A stretch of 64,000 bases of DNA from Priapulus caudatus. Its lineage: Eukaryota; Priapulida; Priapulimorpha; Priapulimorphida; Priapulidae. The translations under genes and the position numbers were made by a program. Each line of letters starts with the position of its first letter. The first letter of the stretch is position 1. This document shows positions 24,801 through 39,800 of this stretch, one piece after another. The notes beneath the pieces were generated by a model. The model did not search any database. It saw only the letters and a list, made by a program, of their open reading frames with translations, and was not told the origin of the DNA. The DNA lies in assembly GCF_000485595.1 (NCBI RefSeq), contig NW_014577110.1:1-64000 (forward strand), read 5' to 3'.

Positions 24801-27800
24801 GAAAGGTGGCAAATTCCAGAGCTTTTAGAACGCTCCCCTCTTCATGTTTAGTTGTATAATTTTAAAATATAATTTGTTATGCCCTTCAATATGTGCCGTG
24901 AGGTAAAACACAAAGGTGTCTGTTCGATTCTACCAATTTATGTCAGAGGGCAGCGTGGTAAACATTGCTTGATGACATATAATTAGTGCTGTAGTGTTCT
25001 ATTTTGTGAAGCTGTGATGCCATGATGACTTGTCAAACAGCATGTCACCGTGTGGGTATAAATAAGCTCATTACCTCACTCACACAACAATATTAGTTTA
25101 CCTTACACCTAGCTATGCTAGTTAGAGTGTGCTGCACTGTCCCACTGTAGGTATTCCAAGGACTGCTGCGTGCGCATAAGGACTTCCATGACACCAAGCA
25201 CAGCATGACTCGACTATGGATACACGAGTGCTTTCGTGTGTTCCATGACCGCCTGGTAGACGACAGGGATTCCGAATCATTTGTCGCCATTCTCAGCGAT
25301 AAACTAGGCACCATGTTTGATACCACATTCCACAACGTCTGTCCCAATAAGCAGCCGCCTATCTTTGGTATGTCATGGTACTTCTATTTTCAAGTTGGAC
25401 TATATGGTTAGGGTTAGACTTGCACCGTTGTAGGAGAAAATAACTTTATTTAGGGTGTTAATTCTTGTTAAGCCCACTCCTTACCAACTTGTTCTGGAGC
25501 TATACCACCCCTAAACCACCTACCACCTATACCATCCTAGCTTTCACCATCCTTCACTATGAAGAGCATGGGCACTTTTAATTCAGTTTGTCCCCATTTC
25601 CGTGTTTGAAATGTATCGTGTATATGCATGTAGGTGAATACTGTAACGACAATGGCATTTACGAAGATTTCCAAGACTTCAAGCAGTTAAAGGTATTCAT
25701 GGAGAACCAACTAGAGGATTTTAACATGACCCCAGGAATTGTTTCCATGGATCTGGTGCTATTCAGGGATGCCATTGAGCATAGTAAGCTTATTTATTGT
25801 AGCTAGTAAAATAATAATTAGGACAAGCTTCTTCCGTAGGGTAATGTAAGCATTTGAACCAATGCCATCCCTTGCAGTATCATTTGTTATATGCATAACG
25901 TTTATGTATTCTATTTGGTTTGACTGTTTGAATAAACCTTGACATAATAAAAGTATGTGCAATAGACGATCATGGGTATTGAATTAGCTATGATTGTTTA
26001 ATGTTGATGTTAATTGTTTAAAGTTTTGATGTCTACTCGCTATCATACGATTGTCTCTCCTCACTTAATTTATGGTTGGATGATCAGGAAAATTGCTTCC
26101 AAATCTTTCCAATCATGTTTAATGTTAACTGCTATGTATCGACGACGCTGCTTCCAGTTTCCAGGATAATCCGTGTGATAAGACAGCCACGTGGAAACAT
26201 GCTGCTGGTGGGCATTGGTGGTAGCGGCAGACAGAGTCTGACGCGCCTGGCAACGTTCATCAGTGGGTATAAGTGCTTCCAGATCGAAGTCACCCGACTC
26301 TACAGGTATGAGTATACCCAGAAACTACGCGTTGTTTGTGGCTGGCACTAATTATTGCACTGCTAATCTGCCTCTGGCCATGTATTTTTTGTTTTATTCT
26401 GCACTGCGAATTACTACAATTATTTTCATAGCATCCTATGATGTTTCATGTGAAAACGTAATTAATCAAACGATGGTTTCACACGAAGATGTGTTTTATT
26501 ACATTTTACAGGACGATTGAATTCAAGGAAGACCTGAGAAATCTATATTGGTTGGCAGGAGTTGAAAACAAGCATACAGTCTTCCTGTTTACTGACACAC
26601 AGGTGCGGATGCTTTTTCTATGTGTGCCTTCGAGCATTGTTACCAAATTGAAACATTGAGTAAGAAGAATGATTCCCTTTCCCAGCATTGTATTTCTACC
26701 TTTTCGAGATGATAACAAAACTCTAGCTAGCAGAACCGGGAATCGTGCCGAGTGTTACTTATGAAGTGTAAGAGCAGGTAGGTGGCAAGGAAGTTAGAGT
26801 GTATGGAATTTAGGAGGAAGGACTTGTTGGTTGAGTTAGGAGTGCATAAAGTAATACTTATAGCAGGCAATGCAATGGACTTACCTACGCTGACTCAACT
26901 ACGTGCGTTTGTGCAGTCAGTCTCCCTAAGAGTTCCTTGTTCGCCGTTGTTTCCCAAGGTCGTTGAGGAGATGTTCCTAGAGTTCATCAACAACATGCTC
27001 AGCAGCGGGGAGGTTCCGAACCTCTACAAGCCCGAGGAGTTCGAGGAGGTGAAGAACGCGCTGTCGGAGGCGGCGAGGAACGAGGGAATCCCCGAGACTC
27101 CCGAGAGCATCTTCAGTTTCCTCGTCGAGCGAGTGCGCTCCAACCTGCACGTTGTCCTCTGCATGAGCCCTGTAGGTGATGCCTTCAGGTGAGAGTGCAA
27201 GTTATAATGACACGGTCGTAATAGTCGATCGAGTGTCAACTGCATGGCCGAATCTGTGATGTATATACACATGTGCAACACACGCGCACACGCTCATGCT
27301 CGGTGGACATATGCACACGCTCATGCTCGGTGGACATATGCACACACTCATGCTCGGTGGACATATGCACACGCTCATGCTCGGTGGACACGTGTATACA
27401 TTCATGCTTGGCGGACACATGCACGCACACGCATACGCATGAAATAGTGATATGAACATGAACATAGAAGAGTCAATAAAAATTGTCATTTTATAATATA
27501 AGAAGTACACATTAGAGTGACTGTCTATTATGTACGTTTGAATTCTGTTCTTAGACGTGTGTTTTAAATATGCCTATTATGTACTTTGGATCATACGTCT
27601 CGCGTCAGGAATCGGTTGAGGATGTACCCAGCATTTGTCAACTGCACAACAATAGACTGGTTCAGTGAGTGGCCGGCAGATGCCCTGCTGGAAGTCGCAG
27701 ACAAATACCTGGAGAGTATCGATTTGCCTTCAGAGGAGGTTAGCTTGTATAGAGTCAGCTATATATACGTAGAAGCTCCTGCAACCACTACGTTACAGTT

Positions 27801-30800
27801 ATAACATCTCACGTCTGTTTGGTTGAGATACTTTACTTTCTGTGGCTCTGCGTACACACAAGTTGAATTGGGTATACTGTGCTGAAGCTGGAAATAAATT
27901 GTACCTTTGAAAATTTTCGTTCTGAATTGAGTTGAAGAAGTGAGACTAACACCGAATGTTCAGTAGTAAATATAGGCTAACTTTATAGTTTGCTTTGCCT
28001 TCATGATTGCGATACCATCTCATTGTTTTCTGAACTGACGAAGTATCAGACATATATATATTCTGTGATTAGAGAACACAATTATTGTAGCTGTCTTGCA
28101 CTCGAGCACTCGTTTCGCATGTGATTCGTGCTTATGTATCAATTCCCAAACTGACTATCTTGTCTGTATTGCAGATCAAGACGTGTGTGGCCAGCGTGTT
28201 TACGGTCATTCACAGGTCTGTTGTGGACCAATCCAAGAGGATGCTTGTGGAGATGAAGAGACACAACTACGTTACCCCTACTAACTATCTGGAGCTTGTA
28301 TCTGGATATAAAGCGTAAGTACGGTGATGATCAGTGGTAGCAGTGCAACTTGGTGCAATGCAGAGATGGTATGAAATCCGAAATTTTTCGGCAGCAGAAA
28401 TGACATGGAGTTATCATAGTCACTCTGTTAATGTTTCGCAAATTGGTTGATGAAGTAAAAATGTATGTACGAGTATGGCGAGGCATAATTAAATAATGCA
28501 GTGTGACAACGTAGAGAGCAAAATGCTTGATGAACTAAATATTATAATCGATTCATCATAATTGGTCTGTTGATCATTTAAAAATAGTTCGATGGTTATA
28601 AATATTATTATACTCGTAAACCCTAACGTCGCACGTCTTGCAATGTAGGTTGTTGTCTGAGAAGAGGATGGAGCTGGGTAACGCAGCTAACAAGCTGCGT
28701 AACGGACTCGACAAGATTGATGACACGCGCTCCAAGGTCGAGGTCATGTCGGTAGAGCTTGAGGAGGCTAAGGTCAAGGTCGCGCAGTTCCAGAAGCAGT
28801 GCGAGGAATATCTGGTCACACTAGTGCAGCAGAAACGCGAGGCAGACGAACAGCAGAAGGTACATGCGTCTTGCATCTAGTAAACCAATACTGCTTGCAT
28901 CTTGGGAAAGGTTTCTTGGATTTCCTGGTAGTATAAAAGATAATTGATGTTATGACAAATGCATTTATTTAAACGGGTTTTTGTGATTGCATGTTGTAGG
29001 CTGTATGATAGTCCTCGATATCTTCAGGAGTAAAATAACAGATAGTTTGTTATTATTTTATTCCTTTTACGCCCTCACAACCGAGGAATGCCTAGCTTAC
29101 AACCTTAACCTGACAGCAGTTTTAACGTTACCTTGGTCTTAATCATGATGCTAACCTAGCTACCTCTTAATTTTATATAGCAGTTGTCTGTTAACTGTTA
29201 GTATTAAATTTAATTAATTAAATTCAGTTAGCCAAGAAAATGTGTTTGTAACATAACATACGCATCAGTCACGTTTTAATTAGAATATATCTTCGGGTTG
29301 CAGTCGGTTTCAGCCAGGAGTGAAAAGATTGGAGTCGAGGAGTTGAGGTGTAAACAGATAGCAACGGGAGCCCAACAGGAGCTCGATGAAGCCATACCCG
29401 CCCTGCAGGAAGCCATACGTGCCCTCGAATCTCTCAACAAGAAGGACATGACGGAGATCAAGTCATACGGTCGTCCGCCGGCACTAGTGGAGAAGGTTAT
29501 GGAAGCTGTGATGATACTCAGAGGCGGTGATCCTAGTTGGGCCGAGGCCAAGCGGTAATTAGGCGTTTATGTGATAAATAAAACCTTCCCCAAACAATAG
29601 CATTGCTCGAAACCGATCATGGCCTCATGAAGGTACAGCTTTCAGCAGATGTTACCATGATCACAGTAACCACCAAAAACTTTATCACAATTACCAAATG
29701 TGGTTGTTCTATTACAATGATATTAACTGTAGGCTGCTGTATTCACAGAGAAGTGAACGAAGTTAAGATAACTGGCTATGCAGTGCTAATAACGTGCACT
29801 GTAACGTGTATAAAAAGAATGTTTATAGCCATTATGTGCGATAATTTAGTAACAATTGGGTCCATGATTTATCATGATTTATGGTGTTCTGATGGTGTCT
29901 CTGGACGTACTATCATGTATACTAGCTCCCTACACAATCGCATACATTTTCCATCACGTTTGAAGTGTTTTAATTGGTTCAATTTTTGTTGTTTTAGGCA
30001 ACTCGGAGAAGCTAATTTTCTTGCACAGTTGATGAACTTTGACAAGGACAGCATTAATGACAGAGTCCTCAAGAAGATAGACACCTACTGTGCAAATCCA
30101 GACTTTGATCCTGACATCATTGGCAGGGTTTCCTCTGCAGCTAAGTCTCTGTGCATGTGGGTCAGGGCCATGGACAAATACGGACACATATTTCGGTGAG
30201 AATTATAGTTATATAAACTACAAAAAAAGATATGCACACAATATCCAGTAAAAATGCACGATAATCAAATTTGATGTTCACAATTTTCTTGGCATTATTC
30301 ATTGTTAACTTTCCTTGCAAAAAAGTTTCATGTTTTTCGTAGCAGATTATAACCTTGGCCCACAATTTAATAATTACAATACTTGATATTTCCCAAACTT
30401 AATCGAATCGCGCAAAACATTAAGTTTCTTAAATATTCAACGAAATATAGTTGTTGTCATGTTCAGTGATAGGCTCGCACACATGCAACATGAATCTTTT
30501 AGTACTAGTTTAACTTCATTTGCTTTTATGTTGGTAGTGTTGTGGAGCCAAAGCGGCAGAAACTTGAAGGTGCCACTTCTCAGCTCAGTGAGAAGCAGGC
30601 ATCACTTGCTGCTGCTAAAGCCAAACTCAAAGAGGTAGCCGCCGTGCTAGTGCTCATATGTGTCTAGTTTAGTCTGATCACTTGGATATCTTTCCATGGA
30701 TTTGCATGCCTGAAAGTGTGTGAATATTGTGTCCGTCTGTATGTAAATGTGTTCTATGTGATATATGCTTGTGAGTGCATCATTCTATTTATCCACTGCT

Positions 30801-33800
30801 GTGATTTCACTCTCACTGCTCTGATTGCACCTAGGTGACAGATAAGATGGAGGACCTGAAGAAGCAATATGATGAGAAGCTGGCACAGAAGGAGGATCTG
30901 CGGCGCAAGGCAGAACAAACTGAGCTGAAGCTAGACCGCGCTGGCAAGCTGGTAGAGGGCCTTTCTGGTGAGAAGGATAGATGGGAGGCCAGTGTACAGG
31001 TAAGCTAGTAGATAGGCTTTCTGGTGAGAAGGATAGATGGGTGGTCAGTATACAGGTAAGTTGGTAGAGGGCCTTGCTTGTGAGAAGGATAGATGGGAGG
31101 CCAGTGTACAGGTAAGCTGGTAGAGGGCCTTTCTGTGAGGAAGGATAGATAGGAGCCAGTATACAGGTAAGTTGGTAGAGGGCCTTGCTTGTGAGAAGGA
31201 TAGATGGGTGGTCAGTGTACAGGTAAGCTAGTAGAGGGCCTTTCTGGTGAGAAGGATAGATAGGGGCCAGTTTACCGGTAAGTTTGTAGAAGGCCTTGCT
31301 TGTGAGAAGGATAGATGGGTGGTCAGTGTACAGGTAAGTTGGTAGAAGGCCTTGCTTGTGAGAAGGATAGATGGGTGGTCAGTGTACAGGTAAGTTGGTA
31401 ACTGGCCTAGCCAGTGAAACGAAGACAAGGGGAGCAGTGAGCAGATATATTGATAGAGGGCTTTGACAATAGGGAGGGGGAATGAGAAGCCAGTGTGCTA
31501 GTAATTGCACAGGGGAATACCTTACTTTGGAGTGGGTGAGAGGTAAATTTATCTGAAAAAATTGTCACTATTGAAGCAAAACCTGCATGTATATTTTTTA
31601 TTATTATTTGATTGCAATTAATGTTCTCTGTAAACAGCGATATATCACTTGTTCATCAAATAATTATATAGCATTTACATGCTGCATTTTTCTCTTGTAG
31701 AAATTAGATGAACAGATACAGTACTTGGTTGGAGACTGCCTGGTGGCTGCTGGCTTCATGTCCTACATGGGACCATTCTTGTCTAACTACAGAGACGAAC
31801 TCGTTAATAACATCTGGCTCGAGCAGGTATGCTATACGCCTGTACAGGTCTCACATCACCAATGCAACGTGACCCTACATGAACATTTCTCCAGCATTGC
31901 GGGTGTCTCTGCGCAACATGCTGCTGTAGTTACATCATCAGATATAGGTATACTGCTGTCCGTGATAGTGAGGCTAGACCGTGATACAGAGTAATCATAG
32001 GGAAAGGTTTGACGTGATGGAGATTGATGAGATTGTAGGTTGATGATTTAATATTGATTAATTAGAACCCCTTATTATAATCAGCTATGTCTTTGTTTAC
32101 TTTCAGATCAAGAAGCTTGGTGTGCCCTGCACTCCCACACTTAGCTTCTGTGAGTTCCTTGCAAAGGCGACCACGGTGAGGGACTGGAACATCCAAGGCT
32201 TGCCCAACGACGCTTTCTCCACGGAAAACGGGGTGATCGTATCCCGCTGCAGTCGCTGGCCTCTCATGATTGACCCTCAAGGGCAGGCTATCAAATGGAT
32301 CAAAAACATGGAACACATCAGGGTGAGGTCATGCATGATAGAAGACCATGCCAATAGATTTAGGACAGATCCAGTTTGAAAACTATGAAATTGATCCTAA
32401 TTTTATTTTAGGTATTATTTTATGGAGATGAAAGACTGCCTTTCTGCAAAATTTGGTGCAATAATGGTAAATGTAACAGTACGTGCCACTCTACTTGATT
32501 AACCTTTATAGATGCTAGTTATTTTACTGTCCATGCGTTTTCAGGGTTTGAAGATCATAGACTTGCAGCAGACGGACTACTTGCGCACACTGGAGAATTC
32601 CATCCAGTTTGGGACACCAGTGCTCCTGCAGAATGTGCAGGAAGAGCTGGATCCTTCACTTGCACCTGTGCTCAACAAGTCTATAATAAAGCAAGGTATG
32701 TTAAATGAGAGCAGTCATATCCAGGTAGCAGTTAAAAGGTCAATGGTTCAGACTTTATTAGAACTACTGGTTGCCCTCAATAAATCTATTAAAAAGAGTA
32801 CTGCTCTGCACTCTATTTAAGCTTGATATCTACTGTATAAATACTAGGAGTGGGAAGATATTGGTATCTCACGATACAATCTGTAACACGATACACCTTT
32901 CACGTTGCAATAAGTATCGCTATACTTTCAAGAGAAACTACCTAGCAAACCATACACTTAACCAGTCAACAGAACAGATCAGTATCATGGAGCACTTAGC
33001 AAACAAGTGCTATGGAATTGTGTCATGTTACTTTTGTTTTTTGATATATCTAAGCTGCTAAATTATATGGCTTATTATATTAGTTCAGTTGTCAGTAGAG
33101 TATCGATGAGTGTATCATTGCATTGCCATATAATGTATTGCAGGTGGCAGACTGTTAATAAAATTGGGTGACAAGGAAGTTGAGTACAACCCAGAGTTCA
33201 GGTTTTACATCACCACGAAGCTGAGCAATCCCCACTACACGCCCGAGATCGCCACTAAGACAACAGTCGTCAACTTTGCTGTCAAGGAACAAGGTTTTTA
33301 TTGAAACAGGCGACAGCGCTGATTGGTTGTGAACACTATGCACACTTATAGACAACAGTACCAAGTATTTACGTGAAATTATCGCCAGTTGCCAGAAACT
33401 TACCAGTGGTTTGTAGTGTGGAGTATGCTATCATATTTGGCGTTCATGTTTACTGATGCACTGGTGCCCTATACCAACAGGTCTTGAGGCGCAGCTGCTG
33501 GGAATAGTCGTCAGGAAGGAGCGACCCGAACTGGAAGAGCAGAAGGACAGTCTTGTGATCAACATCGCAGCAGGCAAGAAGAAGCTGGTGGAACTCGAGG
33601 ATGAGATCCTCAGGTATATTTCCTGCATGATATCATTCACTGACAGACGTCTCTCGACTGCGCTGGCCATGCTACAAGTGCATCTGTTGCATATAAGGGT
33701 CGATTCTTAAAATGCTGTTATGTGGCCATTTCCTGGGATCAAATAAATCAACTAAAGAAACTGTGGTGATTTAACTTTCAACAAATTAAGTGATATATAT

Positions 33801-36800
33801 TTATGTGCACAGGTGCATATGCCGATATATCAGGGGTGTGCATGTGCGTGCGTACGTGCGTGCATGCATGCCTGCTTGCATGTTGGTGTATGTGAGAGGT
33901 TGCGGCTATGCCTGTATCAAGTGTTTTAATAGACCAAGTTAGTCTGCAAAATTGAAGTAGACCAGGCGCCCGTTCAAATCGTGCTAAATTGTCTCAGACT
34001 ACGTTATCCCATGCTAAATTGTAATGTGTATGCGACCAGGGCAAGGCTGTTGAGCAAAGCTCAGGAATCACTGCTGTATGTTACAATGCTGTCTATAGGC
34101 TGTTGAATGTTACAATACTGTCTATAGGCTGTTGAATGAAGCCCAGGGATCACTGCTATATGTTACAATACTGTCTATAGGCTGTTGAATGTTACAATAC
34201 TGTCTATAGACTGCTGTATGTTACAATACTGTCTATAGGCTGTTGAATGAAGCCCAGGGATCACTGCTGTATGTTACAATACTGTCTATAGGCTGTTGAA
34301 TGTTACAATACTGTCTATAGGCTGTTGAATGAAGCCCAGGGATCACTGCTGGATGACGAGGCCCTCGTTAACACCCTACAGAACTCTAAGACTACATCAA
34401 AGGAGGTAGAGGAGCAGCTGTTGATCAGTGAGGAGACTGAGATTAAGATCGATGCAGCCAGAGAGGTTTGTACTGTCTTGTACTTAATCACGTATGTTAC
34501 GTACATGACTAATATTATTGAGATAGGTTGTCTCTAAATATAACAGTTATGTGCTAATTATTGATAACAGTTGATGGGCTTAACTATGAACGTGGTCTGA
34601 GAGATATATACATGTATTTTGTTGCTAGGGATACCGATCCTGTGCGCAGCGGGCATCCATCCTCTTCTTCGTGCTCAACGACATGGGTCGCATCGACCCA
34701 ATGTACCAGTTCTCGCTCGATGCCTACATTGATCTCTTCAACATGTCTATTGATAAGAGCCAGAGGAGCACTGAGCTGGAAGAGCGGATACAACACCTGA
34801 ATGATTATCATACCTATGCAGTCTACAGGTATAAATAGCAACACATTTATACTAAATAAATAAATAAAACTAATATAAAAATCTCACACACATTGCTAGT
34901 GTATATATTACACTATAGTCATTAACACATTATATTGATGTGTTACATATACGAATATATACATTACATTCATGCACCCATTCTGCATTCACGCGTGCGT
35001 TAAGGTGATTTCTGTGCATTTATTCGCCACAAACTATGAATCATTTCATAAATGTGCACATAATGAAGGTTAATAAAAGCAGCTTGTCCTTGTTACAACC
35101 AATCACGTTCTTATTGTCCGGCCAGGTACACGTGCCGAGGCCTGTTTGAGAGACACAAACTGCTATTCTCTTTCCAAATGTGTGCCAAAATCACGGAGGT
35201 GGCCGGAAAACTGAACATTGATGAGTACAACTTCTTCCTGAGGGGTGGCGTGGTCAGTATATCCAGCACATCGACCTAAAGAGAAGAATATCAATATTAG
35301 TAGCTAATATCTTAATATTACACCAAAAGCACCAGTATTAGCATGAAGATATCTGTACTGCAGTAATATACTACATATTTATATACTATAGTACTCGTAT
35401 ACTATGTCGTCCTTCACGATCTCCGGAATACTAAAACATTTACCCAATATGAAAGTCATTGGCTACAATCTGTTTTCATATGCGATATAGGTACTGGACA
35501 AGGAGGGCCAGATGGACAATCCCTGTCCACTTTGGATAGTAAACAGCTCATGGGACAATATCACAGAGCTAGACAAGCTGACCAATTTTCATGGCATCGC
35601 CACGTCATTCGAGCAGTACCCGCGTGACTGGAACATTTGGTTCACTAGCCCAGAGCCTGAGCAAGCTCATCTGCCTGGTAGTACCAACTTCACCTACTTC
35701 TGGGTGTTATCTATTACACATTAGTTATCCTTATATGGATATAAATACTATACGTGATTTCAAGAGCTGTTATGTAGGTGGCAACATAAATGCTTCGGCA
35801 GTTGTTTTAGGCTATGCACCTTAGTTCTAACTCTGGATGGCCATTACAAACAAGACAACTCACGTTTTGAACAAATCTTTGAAACGAAAGGTTTTGTTTA
35901 GCACTACAAACTTATTGTTAAGTGCCTGGGAGTGGGAGGAATATTGGATGTGTAAGAAAAGTTACATTCTTTGCCTTATTAATTGCTGTTGTTACTGTTA
36001 AACAACTACGTGTGCTTGACTACTGCAGGGGAATGGGAGAACCAGTGCAATGAATTGCAGCGCATGCTCGTCGTCAGGTCACTGCGGCCTGACCGCATCT
36101 CGTTCTGCGTCACGTCATTCATTGTCAACAACCTTGGCTCCAAGTAAGACCTGCTTTTTATCCACCATGCACACTCCCCCTTTCCCTGCCATACTACCTT
36201 TTGCCTTTACCGTTCACGTCTCAGTTGCACTGCTGTGTTGAAAGAGCTGCTTGGTGGATGGCCATCCGAGACAAAAACTAAAGCTAGAAGAACCTGACGA
36301 GACTACCACAAGTTGTGACAAGTCATTGTTAACATGGTGTAAATTGTCCCCACCAAAGTTCAGGAAGCTCATCCAGTAGGACCACACTCGATGGTGCTAT
36401 GTGTGAAATATTGACCTCGACCAGTTCTATGAAGAGCAGTACCATTGCACTACCCAATGTAGATTCCATTTATTTATAATTCAGTGCCAAAGGTAACAAT
36501 AAACACACCACTTATCGCCAACTCGGGTACGCCCTATTGTAAATATATGCACTGGCGTGTTGCATTCAGGTTCGTGGAACCTCCTGTGCTTGACATGAAC
36601 GCGGTACTGGAAAGCTCTTCTGCAAAGACGCCGCTCATCTTCGTGCTATCCACGGGAGTGGATCCCACAAGCAGCCTGCTGCAACTCGCAGAGAACGCTG
36701 GCATGGCAAACCGCTTCCACGCGTTGTCCCTGGGCCAGGGCCAGGCTCCGATTGCTACCAGAATGATCAAAGATGGCATCAGAGAGGTGTGACATACGCC

Positions 36801-39800
36801 ATTGCACCATGTTCCCATAGTTCTGTGCTGTTCAAGATTTCGGGTTGCGATAGTTTAAACAATAAAATCCAACTAGTGTTCACAATTTTTGTAGGCTTTT
36901 GATACTGTAGTTTCTACTGTATACCATTCAAGTAAGAACTGCTACCTAACCATAACACCAACTATTTTTATTTCCACATCGGCCAGTAAGAATGCGTAAT
37001 GACCTCCTTCCGAGTGAATCCGTGTGTGATTCCGCAAGGTTGTGATGTTTATTTTCAGGGTAAATGGGTGTACTTGGCAAACTGTCATCTGTCGCTGAGC
37101 TGGATGCCCCAGCTCGATAAACTGGTGGAGCAGCTGCAGGTAGAGGAGCCACATCAAGACTTCAGACTGTGGTTGAGCAGCAGCCCCCACCCTGACTTCC
37201 CCATCTCAATCCTGCAAGCTGGCATAAAGATGACCACCGAGCCGCCAAAGGTACGTGCATACTACAACTGTCAAGAACTTGCCAAAATTTTACTAACAGT
37301 AGAGTGCGTCTAATTAGGCATATATACAGATTTATTTATATGAAGCCCTCACCAGTGTAATTAGGTAATCATGATAAAGAGACCCTTCCATCCTTTTAAA
37401 ACGCATTTATCTGCCTTTTAGGTGCATTATCTGGTGTTAACTATGCTGTGAAAGCTAGTCAACGTCAACTAAGCTGGTTCAATCAATGCCGGTCTGATGT
37501 CTGTCCATTCGTTCCTCAATAGCCTTCCTTATTTTATGGCATCAAACAACACGCTAGTTGCACATACATGGGGTAGTGCAGCGGATATGCACCCTATAGA
37601 GCCAGTCCAGGTCTCCTATACACTCCTGTCTGATGGCTATACGTGTCTTTGTACAGGGTCTGCGTGCCAACATGAAGCGCCTCTACCAGCTCATGACAGA
37701 ACCACAGTTTACGCACTGCCGGCGCCCAGACAAGTACAAGAAGCTGCTGTTTGGTCTTTGCTTCTTCCACTCCATCCTCCTGGAGAGGCGCAAGTTCCTG
37801 CAGCTTGGCTGGAACATCCCCTATGGCTTCAATGACTCTGACTTTGAGGCAAGTCAGTCTTTGCTGTTGCCATGCGTAGCAGCTAGTTCGTTTTAATATA
37901 GTCTAATCTTTTTTGTTATTATAATTAACTTTTTGTTTCTAATAACTTGGTAATTTTTTAACTTTTAATTAGTTTTGCCTAATATTAGTTAGTTATGCTT
38001 AATAGCTGTCTTGCTGCCACGTCTAGTAACCACGTTGCCTCCCTACTTGCATTATATACTTTAATTGCTATATCCATACGTGGAATAGCTGTGACTTTCT
38101 GTGTCCATGTAAACATCTTGTTACATTATTATTATTATTATTATTGTTTAGATTGTGAGTAAACATCTTGTTGTTCTCACGTATAATATTCACCTCGCTG
38201 TCCCTATTTTGGGTAGCCATCTTTCTGTCTCAAAGTACAAGGTACCCTGTGCTGAGTTAGCAGCCTTGCTGGATTGTCTTTATACAGGTGTCAGAGAACC
38301 TGCTCAGCATCTATTTGGATGAATATGACGACACACCATGGGAAGCGCTCAAGTACCTGATAGCTGGTGTTAACTATGGCGGCCATGTGACAGATGACTT
38401 TGACAGGCGTCTACTGAACTCCTACATACAGCAGATCTTCTGTGAGGAGGCCATAGCGACGACGTTCTTCAAGTATGTTCACATTGCTGATTGAGTTACT
38501 GCTGGAGCTTCAGCTCAATGTGGTTGAATCTCATGATTACTATACATTATCAACTTGCATAAAGAAATTATAAGAAAAGTAGACGAAACTAAAGAACCTT
38601 AAACTACAGCGTTTGTTATCGTGACTAGCGTGACTATCTGTAAAAGTACACCATAACTGCCCAACATGTGTGCATTAACGGATGTTTAGGATTGTGCATT
38701 TTTCTTTGCAGACTTTCCTCTCTGCCAGTGTATTACATTCCAAAGGATGGTCCTCTGCAGTCATACAGGGAATACATCAACCTACTGCCAGCTGTCGATC
38801 ATCCTGATGCATTTGGACAACACCCCAATGCCGACATATCGTCACAGATCATCGAGACGCGAACGCTGTTCGACACGCTACTGTCCTTGAAGCCACAGGT
38901 GTCTGCGGTGCAGGGCGGTGTCAGTCAAGAAGACAAGGTATAAGGCTCTCACGACTATCACTCGTGAGTGGCATTCCCTCTGTGTCTAGTCTTCCTGGTG
39001 ATCTTGCAGCAGATGAGTTTCTAAATGAGACACAGAGACGTCACACCTCCAAATTTGTTCGACTCAAACAAAGCATGTTGCACCTGATGTTACTAATACT
39101 AGAGGAGCATTATTCATTATGAAATCACTTGAGTCACGTGCTTCACCGGTCTTCCTCTAACTAACTGTTACCTTATGTGCGGCTGCATTCCTGCTAGGTG
39201 CTGGAGATGGCGGCCGATGTGCTCCGCCGGATCCCACCCGATATAGACTACGACGGAACGGCCAAGCTCCTGTCGACAGATCCTTCTCCTCTCAACGTCG
39301 TGCTGCTGCAGGAGGTACGGCAGATGCTGCATGATGCAACGATCGTGAACGAACTCTTCTCCTATATGCCTCCTAGTCGTTTGTCAGCTTTACCGAATTA
39401 GTAGAAGATGATGTGGGCTGCTACGACTAAAAACGTGTAGTTAATTGCTAAAGTATGAGTTTCGGGGCATCGTATAACAAGCATGAAATCTTCATAGGTT
39501 AGTGCCGTGGCCTGGCATCCTGTAAAGCTGTTCCAGGCCTCAATTTCACGTGCATGCCTCTCTTCAAACGTGTATGAAATACAAGTGATGAACAATAGAG
39601 AATAATTGTACTTTTCCTTTGCGCATTTTTCTCTTAAGATCCAGCGCTACAACGCCCTGCTACAGGAGATCCGCACCTCCCTCATCGACCTTGAGAAGGG
39701 CATCAAGGGTCTTGTTGTCATGTCGGCGGACCTTGAAGAGATCTTCACCTGCATCAACGATGGCCGAGTGCCACCGGCATGGGCCAAGGTGAGACAGGAG

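Noticed and set aside
26158-26170. Exon 50 starting at 26165 after the nearer CAG
   Set aside because: The downstream acceptor drops two conserved residues before RIIRV and breaks the join to exon 49; the acceptor at 26157 restores them.
27283-27425. Possible CRISPR-like array
   Set aside because: Repeats are contiguous with no unique spacers and lie in an intron of an animal gene; it is a minisatellite.
29603-30199. 198-codon open frame on the + strand
   Set aside because: An open intron stretch running into the true DNAH2 exon 57 (29998-30195); the upstream part has no homology and a clear acceptor separates them.
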